DNA of 18,916 nucleotides from CAZGQY01 sp964528035 (GTDB taxonomy: Bacteria > Pseudomonadota > Gammaproteobacteria > Methylococcales > UBA1147). A model generated the notes under the pieces. It saw nothing but the letters and a program-made list of their open reading frames with translations, was not told the DNA's origin and did no database searches. Within the stretch, counting starts at the first letter, position 1; every line of letters begins with the position of its first letter. The translations under genes were made by a program, and so were the position numbers. Shown here one piece after another: positions 8,271-16,594 of the stretch. Where the stretch lies: assembly GCA_964528035.1 (NCBI GenBank), contig CAZGQY010000069.1, forward strand, positions 1-18,916, in the 5' to 3' direction.

Positions 8271-11200
8271 ATGGAAAGGTCGTACAATATTTTGAATATC
8301 TTCATCAATAAGGTTGCTTGCCGCCGCCAACTTTGCGGGTCTTTTTTTGTGCTTTTTCTAGGGGTATCGTTACCGGTCATGGCGAGTGTCGGGCCTGAAC
8401 TTACGGAGGCTCAAAAACAAAGCTTGAGAAGCAATTTTTCTCAAGTTTTATCCAAGCTCAAAGGTCCCTATACACCCAATTTTTGCGTTTGTACGGATGG
8501 CTCCAAGTTTCCGGTTCAAAGAAAGGATGGCAGCATCGGCAATTCCTGTGGAAAAACCCGGTTTTGCGCTGCCTTTCGTGCACCTTCAGCGGAACAACTG
8601 GCAAAGCAAAAAATGTACCTGGGCAATATCTATTCCTCGGATCTGTTTGCGTGGGATTCGTTTCCCGATCATTCCAATCTTGTTCGAGGATATATCCTCG
8701 AGAAGTTTTTTGTCGATACCCATCCAAATCATAAATTAGCACAAATGCGGGCTTACGGCGGACTGATGGGGGCCGAATACGAAGCTCGGGATATGTTGTT
8801 GTTTTTTGAGCGCTTTCTGTCTGACAAACGGTTCAACGATTTTCGCCACTATATACTTGCTTACGAATTACAAAAACGCTACTTCGTACGTAATGATCAG
8901 GGCGCAATACAAAAAGTTCGCTCTTTGGCAAGCGCCATTCAGTCCATCGATAAAAATTTCAAACCCTTAAGGGATGCAACTCACAATCAGGTTTCTGCAT
9001 CCTTAATTCCCAAGCTAAGCGCCTACCTGGACAAACTGGGCGGTGGTCGTGCAAAAGAGCGTGCGAAAATTGCTCAATTGATCAGCGAGATTAAAAAGCT
9101 GACCTCTTTAGATCTAAGTGCACTATTACCTCAACTAAAACGGCTCAAGGATAAAAACTTGATGCAGAGCCTCAGTACTCACCTTCCTAAAAACACCAGC
9201 AGTCCGGTTGAAACCATTATTGCGCTGGGTAAATTAATGATCGCATCAAGACAGGCGATCGCATCCAGGAAAGTAAGCCCTGCAGATGCACGACGCTTGG
9301 TTGATATTAACGTCACTGCGGCATCCGTGATACAAAGTCGGGGCGGGCAGCTTGCAGATACGGGTGGTACGAATACGGTTGAAGAATCCTTAGGTTTGCT
9401 TGGCGGGCTGGTGAACGCTACATACGGAGTTGGTTTACTCTCTGAACGTGAGAGAGTTGCAGGAGTCGCCCATATAGATCACTTGATGAGCATGCCAACC
9501 TGGGAGCGAACAGTATTCCTGGATCGCCTTAAGAAGTTCCAGCGTGTTGTTGAATGGTCGCATAACGGTGCATTAGCCGCATTTGCCGAAGTCTGGACAC
9601 CCTGGACCTATTTATTACCGGATGTTGCTCATATTGGTGACGATATTGTTCGCGGTTCTCCACTATTGTTGCTGGGTTCCACCATAAGAGGCCTGGATGA
9701 CTTTGCCACCGGGCAAGCGCGGATACTGCATAATATATTTGCTACAGAATACGATACAGGCGTTCGCGCGTTGAACCCGGGGATGGCCATGGGTAAGTTT
9801 CGGGTCGCCCCGAAAGAAGGCAGTTATCATCGCAGTGAAATACTTGCTTTAGCGGAAACACCGGCCGATCTGGAACCTGCGGCGGGAATCATGACACAGG
9901 GAGAAGGTAATGTGGTCTCCCATGTTCAACTACTCGCACGGGCACTGGGTATACCCAATGCAGTGGTTACCAATGCACCGTTTAAAACCATGCTTCCGCA
10001 TGATGGAAAAGATGTGTTTTTTATTGCTACACCACGGGGAAAAGTATATCTGAAAGAAGTGGCTAATATGAGCGCTGAGGACAAAGCGATTTTTGCCGAA
10101 TATAACCGCAATGCCAAGCGCAGCGGCGATGGAAAACTGGTAGGTAGTAAGAATAAACTGCATGTTGACCCCGAAAAGCTGGATATCGAAACGAAAATGC
10201 CGATTGATCTGGCTCAGATGAGTCGTGCGGATTCGGGCATTCGAAGTGGACCAAAAGCGGCTTTTCTGGGAGAACTGAAAAAAATGTTCCCGGATAATGT
10301 TGCTCGCGGCATTGTCATACCATTTGGAGCCTATTACGACCATAGTGAAAAAGCCAAAGTGCTTGTACCTGACAAGTACCTGAGCCTCGGTATCGCGCAG
10401 GCAGGCGAACCATTACGTGAATTTCAGAAACGGTCCTACGAACAATTTTTTGGACAAATGACACCCGCAGGAACAAGTGAACAAGCACTTTCAGAATGGA
10501 TTCGACCACGTCTGGATATAATGCGCTATTCAATAGAAAACAATCCGCTATCTACAGAACTTAAGGCCGCTATTCGTGCCGGACTGGATAGCAATGGCTT
10601 ACTCAGGCCAGATGATAAGTCCAGGACGGTGGGTTGCTTTGTGCGCAGCGACACAAATGTTGAGGATCAGGATAATTTTAATGGTGCAGGTTTGAATCTG
10701 ACCTTGTTTAATATGGATTCTATGCAGGAAATTTACGATGGCCTCAAGCAAGTCTGGGCGTCACCATTCACCTATCGTTCGTTTTCATGGCGACAAACCT
10801 TAATTGATGAACCTTTATGGGTATTACCCTCGGTGATAATTCTGGAATCTATTCCAAGTGAAAAATCGGGTGTTCTGGTGACTGCAGATATTGATACCGG
10901 AGATGCCGACAAAATGCTAATAGCGACATCAGAGGGTGTTGGCGGCGCGGTTGATGGAACCCCGGCGGAAACACTGCTTTGGTCAAAAAACGGGGTCGAG
11001 CTACAAACCGCATTCAAATCGCCATGGCGACGTTTGTTGAAAAAAGGCGGTGGAAGTGAAGTGGTTGACGCTACTGGCAATGACCACGTGCTGGAGCCCG
11101 CCGAGATTGATGCATTAACCGCCAGTGCCAATAAGATAAAAGCCACCTTGCAAGCTGCTGTAGGTCCTTCCGGTACGCCACGTCCGTGGGATATTGAATT

Positions 11201-11348
11201 TGGCTTTTCCGGCGGCAAACTGTGGTTATTTCAGGTTCGACCCTTTGTCGGTAACGAAGATTTGAAAAACATTCCCGCCTTGTCTTCCCTGGATTCGGGG
11301 GACGAGCAGGTACAAGGCAGTATTTCATTAACGGAGGCCATAAAATGA
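8271..11348 (+). CDS. Exported glucan-water-dikinase-like phosphotransferase (phosphohistidine plus ATP-grasp domains)
   Basis: From ATG 8271 the protein has 1025 residues. A signal peptide ends near VMA|SVG (about residue 41-44), so it should be exported. Next comes a Cys cluster (C72, C74, C93, C99), then a long helical region of unknown role. Residues about 535-575 hold a phosphohistidine swivelling domain with NVVSHVQLLARALGIP (H551). The C-terminal third is a PEP-synthase/PPDK-type ATP-grasp: IPFGAYYD (683), VRSDTNVED (791), QVWAS (827), DIEFGF and QVRPF (988). The order His domain then ATP-grasp, together with the SHV and PFG motifs, matches glucan water dikinases rather than PEP synthase, and no PEP-binding barrel is present. 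These enzymes move the beta-phosphate of ATP to a glycan through the histidine. An exported version is odd because ATP is scarce outside the membrane. The substrate is unknown. The stop overlaps the next start by 4 nt. Confidence 0.8.
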   Translation: MERSYNILNIFINKVACRRQLCGSFFVLFLGVSLPVMASVGPELTEAQKQSLRSNFSQVLSKLKGPYTPNFCVCTDGSKFPVQRKDGSIGNSCGKTRFCAAFRAPSAEQLAKQKMYLGNIYSSDLFAWDSFPDHSNLVRGYILEKFFVDTHPNHKLAQMRAYGGLMGAEYEARDMLLFFERFLSDKRFNDFRHYILAYELQKRYFVRNDQGAIQKVRSLASAIQSIDKNFKPLRDATHNQVSASLIPKLSAYLDKLGGGRAKERAKIAQLISEIKKLTSLDLSALLPQLKRLKDKNLMQSLSTHLPKNTSSPVETIIALGKLMIASRQAIASRKVSPADARRLVDINVTAASVIQSRGGQLADTGGTNTVEESLGLLGGLVNATYGVGLLSERERVAGVAHIDHLMSMPTWERTVFLDRLKKFQRVVEWSHNGALAAFAEVWTPWTYLLPDVAHIGDDIVRGSPLLLLGSTIRGLDDFATGQARILHNIFATEYDTGVRALNPGMAMGKFRVAPKEGSYHRSEILALAETPADLEPAAGIMTQGEGNVVSHVQLLARALGIPNAVVTNAPFKTMLPHDGKDVFFIATPRGKVYLKEVANMSAEDKAIFAEYNRNAKRSGDGKLVGSKNKLHVDPEKLDIETKMPIDLAQMSRADSGIRSGPKAAFLGELKKMFPDNVARGIVIPFGAYYDHSEKAKVLVPDKYLSLGIAQAGEPLREFQKRSYEQFFGQMTPAGTSEQALSEWIRPRLDIMRYSIENNPLSTELKAAIRAGLDSNGLLRPDDKSRTVGCFVRSDTNVEDQDNFNGAGLNLTLFNMDSMQEIYDGLKQVWASPFTYRSFSWRQTLIDEPLWVLPSVIILESIPSEKSGVLVTADIDTGDADKMLIATSEGVGGAVDGTPAETLLWSKNGVELQTAFKSPWRRLLKKGGGSEVVDATGNDHVLEPAEIDALTASANKIKATLQAAVGPSGTPRPWDIEFGFSGGKLWLFQVRPFVGNEDLKNIPALSSLDSGDEQVQGSISLTEAIK
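11333..11337 (+). promoter_or_regulatory. Ribosome-binding site inside the end of the dikinase gene
   Basis: GGAGG sits 7 nt before ATG 11345, within the last codons of the upstream gene. It supports ATG 11345 over the second in-frame ATG at 11351, and indicates coupled translation across the ATGA overlap. Confidence 0.7.
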
Positions 11349-12991
11349 TTATGAAACTAAATAAATTCGGATTCGTTGTACTGTTTGGATTTTGCTTACT
11401 ACACAGTTTAACTGCGTTCGCTACAAAAGGTCCCTGGGATGGTTCGCAGCCCGCACAGGGCGTCTATTTTTATTGGTACGAACCCTCTTTCTACGCAGGT
11501 TTTGCGCCAAGAATTCAGGACCCTGCACGCGCTCATATTGAACTTGCCCGTGGTAATCAGGTTCGTATGACCATGGTTCTTGCCGACGGCGATGTGGATG
11601 ATTATCTTGAAGACTTGATTGTGCGCCACAAAACCTACCAGGAATTGATCGATCAGGGGTCGATGCGGTTGAAAACAAATAAGGCTTATGAAGCATTTGT
11701 CTCAGCAATTCAAAGTGCAGGAGTAACAGATCTGGTTACCAGCAAGGAGACCCTGGGGGCAGATGAATATCACCGTAAATCGATCGAAGTGATTGAGCGT
11801 CTTAATCCAGGTCGGGTGTTTCACATTGCCATTCCCGTGACAAAATTGATTAGCGATTGGCATACTCTTTTATCCGCGTTAACGACTGACCAAATAAGCC
11901 AGACTACAACCGCCCTGGATACAGCTAACGCTGTACTTCCCGGCCGTGTCAACCTGTATCAGCTTAGCCCGGAATTGCAAACCTCACTGAAACAGGCCTG
12001 GGATCAAGCTCATGCAGGTGCTTCGGACGCCGCAGAATTTCGTTCAGCGACTATAAACTTTTTGCAGCAAGCGACCGGTGACCGCTACTTAATCAGTGAC
12101 GATAGCGTTAAAGCACTGGAATTTACTTCAATATACCCGGTAGGCACTGCGCAGGATTGGGTCACTTACAAAGGCAGACGAATCCCTGCATTTGGAGTTC
12201 ATGGTGTATGGCATTTGATTCCTCGAATCCACGGTAAAGGCTATATGGGCATGGTGGATTATCTGTCAAAGAACCCGGGGTATGGTTTTATACCCATGCT
12301 GGGTTACCAATACGCAAGTGGCTCTGCCTATAATTCAATGCATAATGCCGGCGTGCGCTCCAACCTGGGAGGCACTCACTTTTTGCCAAAAGAATGGCGA
12401 AACGTATCAGGCGAAAGAGACCCTTCAAAAAAATATCAAAACTTGTGGATTGTCAGCCGGGGACCGACTTCACACGGGTGTACTCGCATGGGATCGGGAC
12501 ATGTGAGCGAAGTCCGTCATGAACTTCCGGTGAGTTCTGAGGTCATGGAAAAGGTGGCTTATTATCGAAACCTTCCTCAATGTTATGACGTATTCGATAT
12601 TGACGGGGACGGGTCGCCTGAAGTCATGGGTGTGAAATATTATCTGGCGTATTCGACGACTGGACATACACCAAAAAGTGCCTATGCACAAAATAAGCGT
12701 GAGCCCTATTACGAATGGATGTATGGCGATAACATTCATTATAATCCTGACAGTAGTGCGGTTCTTAAAGAAGTTTTGACATGCCGTTTCGTGGGGATAA
12801 AAAAAGCCCAGGAGGCACAAACCTATACCGAATTGCCACTTTATGAAGCCGAGTATATTCCGGAGCCTATACAGTTTTATTTAACCAAACCGGTTGATTT
12901 TCAGACCGCAAGAGGCTTTGAATTTAATCGTGAGATACGCAAAATTGGACTCCGACATACTGCCAATAGAAAAGCATTATTCCTCAAATAA
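11345..12991 (+). CDS. Exported YkuD-like (L,D-transpeptidase fold) protein, paralogue 1
   Basis: The 548-residue product has a clear signal peptide ending AFA|TKG at about residue 26. Its N-terminal half has no family I recognise, but it is shared with the next gene, including YEPSFYAGFAPR from Y45. The C-terminal half holds SHGCTR (S376 to R381), the catalytic-cysteine motif of YkuD L,D-transpeptidases, with C379 as the nucleophile. A conserved HN pair at H333 may supply the upstream family histidine, although the 46-residue spacing is longer than usual. A DIDGDGSPEV loop (from D418) looks like a calcium-binding loop. Such enzymes crosslink peptidoglycan or attach proteins to it in the periplasm, and some members have other roles. 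The gene is translationally coupled to the dikinase-like gene (4-nt overlap), which implies the two products act together. Confidence 0.72.
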   Translation: MIMKLNKFGFVVLFGFCLLHSLTAFATKGPWDGSQPAQGVYFYWYEPSFYAGFAPRIQDPARAHIELARGNQVRMTMVLADGDVDDYLEDLIVRHKTYQELIDQGSMRLKTNKAYEAFVSAIQSAGVTDLVTSKETLGADEYHRKSIEVIERLNPGRVFHIAIPVTKLISDWHTLLSALTTDQISQTTTALDTANAVLPGRVNLYQLSPELQTSLKQAWDQAHAGASDAAEFRSATINFLQQATGDRYLISDDSVKALEFTSIYPVGTAQDWVTYKGRRIPAFGVHGVWHLIPRIHGKGYMGMVDYLSKNPGYGFIPMLGYQYASGSAYNSMHNAGVRSNLGGTHFLPKEWRNVSGERDPSKKYQNLWIVSRGPTSHGCTRMGSGHVSEVRHELPVSSEVMEKVAYYRNLPQCYDVFDIDGDGSPEVMGVKYYLAYSTTGHTPKSAYAQNKREPYYEWMYGDNIHYNPDSSAVLKEVLTCRFVGIKKAQEAQTYTELPLYEAEYIPEPIQFYLTKPVDFQTARGFEFNREIRKIGLRHTANRKALFLK

Positions 12992-13084
12992 GGGTATTTA
13001 CCCGCAAATTTTAGTTTAGCCCCCAATCTCGTTTCAAGGCCTAATACCTTGCCGAGCCGTGTGGTTCAATGTGTGCATACAATT

Positions 13085-14680
13085 ATGAAATTTAGATTTA
13101 TAGTATTTATCAGCCTGTTTCTTGCCTGCCAGGGGGGGGCTTCTGTTTACTCAGCTCAGTCTGTTCGCAAAAACGCTGACAGTTTGGATCCTTTGTCAGC
13201 CTATGGGATCTTTTATGACCGATACGAACCCACTTTCTACACCGGTTTTGCACCCAGAGTTCGTGACCCAAAGCGGCTGCATCTTCATGTGGGCCGGGGC
13301 AATCAACTTAGAGCGACGATGGTTCTATCTGAAGAAGTCCTTGAATATTATGCAAAAGATTTATTGATTCGTTATAACACTTATCGCGACTTGATTGCAC
13401 AAAATAAAGTTGTTCTTACTCAAAATAGCGGTTTTGAGACTTTCAAAACCGCTATTGAAAGTATTCAGTTGGAAAGTATTGTAGCCAAACAATCGGAACG
13501 ATCAAAAAATGAGTTGAAAGAGAGTAATCTTAAGTTGCTCCGGGAATTAAACCCTGGACGGGTATTTAATATTTCGATGAGTATCGATGAGCTGATAACA
13601 AATTGGGCAGCGCAGCTTGTTGCTCAGGATACATCAATGGACAAAAACCGGGCACTGGAACTGGTCAATCAAATGCTTCCTACTCGTCTTTGGTTAACAA
13701 AATTATCGCCAGAAAATAAGAAGTTATTGAAAAACCTAACACAGTTGTCCATTAAAACTACAGGTAACATCAAGACTCTTCGTGAGCCATTTATAGATTT
13801 GCTGAATCGAGTGAGTTCTGGGATCTATCCTGTTATTGATAGCCACATACAATTTCATGAATTTACAGCAATTTATCCTGTTGGTACGCTCAATGAAATG
13901 ACCCGCTACCAGGGTCGGGAAATTCCTTTGTATCCAACACCGGGAAAATGGCTGCTGACCACACACCAACGAACGAAAACGGTGGATCATATACCTACGG
14001 TTCCCGTCTACAGTTATTCTCCCTGGATACCTTATATGCATGTGGGTAAAAAGCTGCACAATTCATTTCACACCTTGTGGTGGCGCATGAAGCCCCGCGA
14101 TACTTCATTTCTGCCGCCGGAGTTGAAAAACAGCCCGATTAAAAACCGTGACGGTGATACCTATAGTCATCTCTGGTTACTATCACGTGGGCCGATGTCG
14201 CATGGCTGTACGCACGTCAATGCCGGACATATCATGGAACTTCGACAACTGCTGCCAGCGGAAACCGAAAAGCTTTATGACGTTACATTTTTCATCAATA
14301 AATCTTATTTGTTTGATGTCTTTGATATTGATGGCGACTTTCAACCTGAAGTCATGGGTGTGCGCTATTTTGTTGCATTTTCATTACGTAATAAAAAACC
14401 CGGAAAGCTACGCGCGCCGATTCAGCGGAGAGCCTATTATGATTGGCTTTATGGGGGTGAGCTGGATTACGGTGACCAGGGAGAGGGCGTTTTCCACCAG
14501 GTTAGAGACGGCCATTTTAGTGGCCGCAAGGCTGTAAATGGCGAATTATACGAAAAAATCGCCCTATACGAAGCAGAATATCAACCGGAACGGCTGCAAT
14601 TTTATAAGATGGTGGGTATTCCCTTTGCTCGTGAACTTAGAAAGGTTGGCGAAGATCATCCAATGCAGTCTGTGAACTGA
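13085..14680 (+). CDS. Exported YkuD-like (L,D-transpeptidase fold) protein, paralogue 2
   Basis: I start this at ATG 13085 (531 residues). The open frame continues upstream to a TTG at 13049, but only the ATG puts a signal peptide (MKFRFIVFISLFLAC) at the N-terminus. A Cys after LFLA could be a weak lipobox; otherwise cleavage would be near YSA|QS. The protein is a full-length relative of the preceding one, with YEPTFYTGFAPR from Y47, HN at H325 and SHGCTH from S372 (C375 the likely nucleophile). The Arg that normally closes the YkuD motif is His here. The DIDGDG loop is changed to DIDGDF, which may weaken metal binding. A 93-nt gap separates it from paralogue 1, and only 3 nt from the next gene. 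Tandem duplication followed by divergence is the simplest reading. Confidence 0.68.
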   Translation: MKFRFIVFISLFLACQGGASVYSAQSVRKNADSLDPLSAYGIFYDRYEPTFYTGFAPRVRDPKRLHLHVGRGNQLRATMVLSEEVLEYYAKDLLIRYNTYRDLIAQNKVVLTQNSGFETFKTAIESIQLESIVAKQSERSKNELKESNLKLLRELNPGRVFNISMSIDELITNWAAQLVAQDTSMDKNRALELVNQMLPTRLWLTKLSPENKKLLKNLTQLSIKTTGNIKTLREPFIDLLNRVSSGIYPVIDSHIQFHEFTAIYPVGTLNEMTRYQGREIPLYPTPGKWLLTTHQRTKTVDHIPTVPVYSYSPWIPYMHVGKKLHNSFHTLWWRMKPRDTSFLPPELKNSPIKNRDGDTYSHLWLLSRGPMSHGCTHVNAGHIMELRQLLPAETEKLYDVTFFINKSYLFDVFDIDGDFQPEVMGVRYFVAFSLRNKKPGKLRAPIQRRAYYDWLYGGELDYGDQGEGVFHQVRDGHFSGRKAVNGELYEKIALYEAEYQPERLQFYKMVGIPFARELRKVGEDHPMQSVN

Positions 14681-14683
14681 TCT

Positions 14684-15700
14684 GTGAAGCTCCAAATATG
14701 TCGCTTTTTAATAATGCTGGCTCTGCTACCGGTTGCCGTTTTTTCTGCAGAGCAGCAGATAAAAGAACGCCGAGCCCGTGAATATTTAGCTTCAATTGAT
14801 CACTCGCCTAAATTGCAATCTTTTTTAGATCAAACTGTCAATAGCCTGCTTACTGAAGACGCAAAAGCCGCGAAAGCCAACCTTAGAATTGCGGTCATTG
14901 ATCTTAACTCAAACACTTCTGCACAGATGGCTCACTGGCATGGAAATACTTCCGTATATCCCGCGAGTGTCGTCAAGTTTGTGTATTTGATCGCTGCTTA
15001 TTCATTACAGGAACAGGGTCGTCTCAATATTGACCCGGGTATGGACAAGTTATTGACCAGTATGATTTATAACAGCAGTAATAAAGCCACACAGAAAGTG
15101 GTCGCTAGAGTAACTGAAACAGAACCGGGTGCAACCCTGTCAGCGAAAAAATATAAGCAGTTTCGTAGTCGACGGTTATCGGTCAAACGGTGGTTAGAGA
15201 GTTTGGGCGTTAAGGGGATACACAGTATCCATCCCACATATGACGGTGGCGGTGATTTGACGGACAGAGAAATGCAATTATTGCAGGATTCAACGGTTAA
15301 AGGAGGGCTGGCGAGTCCCGACGGGCAATTACGCAATCGTCAGGCAATGACAGCAATCGGTACTGCCGAGTTACTGGCTCTGCTGGCAACAGACCGGGCA
15401 CTCAATCCTGAGAACTCCAGGCAAGTACGCAATAGAATGATCCGCGACCCCATAAAGCAAACTTATCAACGTCATCGCATCGCCGGTGGCGCGCTTAAAA
15501 ATGCAGACTTTGAGGTTTATTCGAAAACAGGCACCTGGGGTCCTATATTTGCAGATGCAGGGATTATCCACCACAGTTCAGGCAGGCAGGCAGTTCTCGC
15601 AGTATTTATAGAATCCAGACCAGCTTACCGGGGCAGTTTTATCGCTGCCTTATCCGAACGCGTGACTGAGCATTTGTTTGCTGAGGTGTTAAAGCCTTAG
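14684..15700 (+). CDS. Exported class-A beta-lactamase-fold serine hydrolase
   Basis: GTG 14684, three nt after the previous stop, gives 338 residues beginning with a signal peptide that ends VFSA|EQ near residue 22; coupled translation is likely. The three motifs of penicillin-recognising serine enzymes are present: SVVK (S95 and K98), SSN (S131-N133) and KTGT (K281-T284). I could not find a convincing omega-loop glutamate of the ExxLN type between the second and third motifs. Activity as a D,D-peptidase, transpeptidase-like or esterase enzyme is therefore more likely than antibiotic hydrolysis. It would act in the periplasm, beside the two YkuD-like proteins. It is the last gene of the + strand block; no clear hairpin follows, and the next gene converges from the other strand with a 44-nt gap. 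Confidence 0.75.
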   Translation: MKLQICRFLIMLALLPVAVFSAEQQIKERRAREYLASIDHSPKLQSFLDQTVNSLLTEDAKAAKANLRIAVIDLNSNTSAQMAHWHGNTSVYPASVVKFVYLIAAYSLQEQGRLNIDPGMDKLLTSMIYNSSNKATQKVVARVTETEPGATLSAKKYKQFRSRRLSVKRWLESLGVKGIHSIHPTYDGGGDLTDREMQLLQDSTVKGGLASPDGQLRNRQAMTAIGTAELLALLATDRALNPENSRQVRNRMIRDPIKQTYQRHRIAGGALKNADFEVYSKTGTWGPIFADAGIIHHSSGRQAVLAVFIESRPAYRGSFIAALSERVTEHLFAEVLKP

Positions 15701-15744
15701 AAATAATTCTGGCTTGTCAGCTATTGGCATTCCTTTTTTGTACC

Positions 15745-15846
15745 TCACTTTTCAAGCCACTTCACAACGGTTTCATGAGAAACGCCATTTCCTGTTTTCT
15801 GATAGCGATCCCGTAACAATTGATGTTCTTTAACCTTAACGTCCAT
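15745..15846 (-). CDS. Small 33-residue ORF coupled to the antitoxin gene
   Basis: Its ATG overlaps the stop of the HigA-type gene as TAATG, a common sign of translational coupling. The product is short and mostly charged, ending ETVVKWLEK before TGA at 15747-15745. GVSHETVVKWL has the feel of a helix-turn-helix recognition part, but it is too short to be a domain by itself. It may be a real small third gene of the toxin-antitoxin operon or the remnant of a longer frame. I do not recognise a family. Confidence 0.45.
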   Translation of the reverse strand: MDVKVKEHQLLRDRYQKTGNGVSHETVVKWLEK

Positions 15847-16274
15847 TAAACAACACTCTCTTTGTTATTCAAATGTTTTGCAATTGCCTTTGCCTTTGCG
15901 ATGAGAGATAAGGTGCTGGGATCGACTTGTCTCTGTTTTGGTTGCAGTGGCAAAGAGTTACGAATCCAGCTATTCAGGACTTCTTTATATGCCTTGAACT
16001 CATGATTTTGCTCAAGCCTGTAGGTATCATATTTTGATTGCATGGCAAGCCATTGTGAAGCAGGCGTTTCTGTCAAAATTTCAAGGCGCACTGCTATATC
16101 GGGTGTAACAGGGTTTCGAGCATTGAGAATGCGGGATAAATGACCGCGTGTTATGCCGATAAGATTAGCCACTGTTTCAATGTGCAATCCATGTTCTTGA
16201 ATGAACCCAGATTTTAAAATCTGTCCTGGATGAGACGGCACCCGGCTTGTTTTACTATATTTCTTGTCAGTCAT
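15846..16274 (-). CDS. higA: HigA-type antitoxin with XRE helix-turn-helix
   Basis: The 142-residue protein starts with the HPGQILKSGF segment of HigA-like antitoxins. A helix-turn-helix follows (ETVANLIGITRGHLSRILNA, about residues 32-51), then TPDIAVRLEILTETPASQWL and a typical QSKYDTYRL. It should bind and silence the toxin and repress their shared promoter. AAGGAG (16288-16283) lies 8 nt before the ATG, and the toxin stop is 16 nt upstream, so the two form one operon. The C-terminal third is longer than in the shortest HigA proteins and has no motif I can name. A 33-codon ORF overlaps its stop codon. Confidence 0.85.
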   Translation of the reverse strand: MTDKKYSKTSRVPSHPGQILKSGFIQEHGLHIETVANLIGITRGHLSRILNARNPVTPDIAVRLEILTETPASQWLAMQSKYDTYRLEQNHEFKAYKEVLNSWIRNSLPLQPKQRQVDPSTLSLIAKAKAIAKHLNNKESVV

Positions 16275-16290
16275 AAGTCTTTCTCCTTAA

Positions 16291-16578
16291 TTAATGCGGG
16301 TCTTCAATCGGAATGTTAATGGGGTCGATATCCTTATCGAATTCGTATAAAACCCTCATATTCCCTGTTATATCGAACGACCAAGTATCGCTTCCCTTAC
16401 CTTTATGCTCGTGTGCCCTATAAAGCATCGGGCTAGGCGGTAAACGGTTGATTGTGTCGAGATAGTCCAATATATTTTTGAGCTTCTCTGTATTTTCTAC
16501 AGGCAGTCCTTTTGTGATTCCATCGTAGTAAAATTTTTTAATCGCCTTAGATTTAAATGATCCCTCAAAAATAGGCAT
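16291..16578 (-). CDS. higB: HigB-type toxin (RelE/ParE fold mRNA endonuclease)
   Basis: The 95-residue size and the toxin-first order match HigBA loci. FKSKAIKKFYYDG opens the protein, the centre carries LPPSPMLYRAHEHKGKGSDT, and WSFDITGNMRVLYEF matches the beta-sheet core of HigB (family pattern W-I-I-T-G-N-R). It ends EDPH, close to the usual DYH tail. HigB toxins cleave mRNA on the ribosome, and the partner antitoxin gene follows after 16 nt. AAGAGG, 8 nt before the ATG, is a good ribosome-binding site. The frame is intact, so the toxin may be functional. Confidence 0.85.
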   Translation of the reverse strand: MPIFEGSFKSKAIKKFYYDGITKGLPVENTEKLKNILDYLDTINRLPPSPMLYRAHEHKGKGSDTWSFDITGNMRVLYEFDKDIDPINIPIEDPH

Positions 16579-16594
16579 TTACACAACCTCTTAA

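Noticed and set aside
10772..11218. 148-codon - strand ORF inside the dikinase-like gene
   Set aside because: It is antisense to the strongly motif-supported ATP-grasp domain; its composition is low-complexity and it has no family resemblance.
8271..11348. Phosphoenolpyruvate synthase or rifampicin phosphotransferase
   Set aside because: The domain order is reversed (His domain before ATP-grasp), no PEP-binding barrel is present, and there is a signal peptide.
12992..13084. GGGTATTTACCC as a terminator between the YkuD-like genes
   Set aside because: The stem is 5 bp with a 2-nt loop and has no following T-run; it is too weak to separate the genes into two transcripts.
14684..15700. Classical antibiotic-resistance beta-lactamase
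   Set aside because: The omega-loop glutamate motif is not visible and the context is cell-wall-type enzymes, so a resistance label is not supported.
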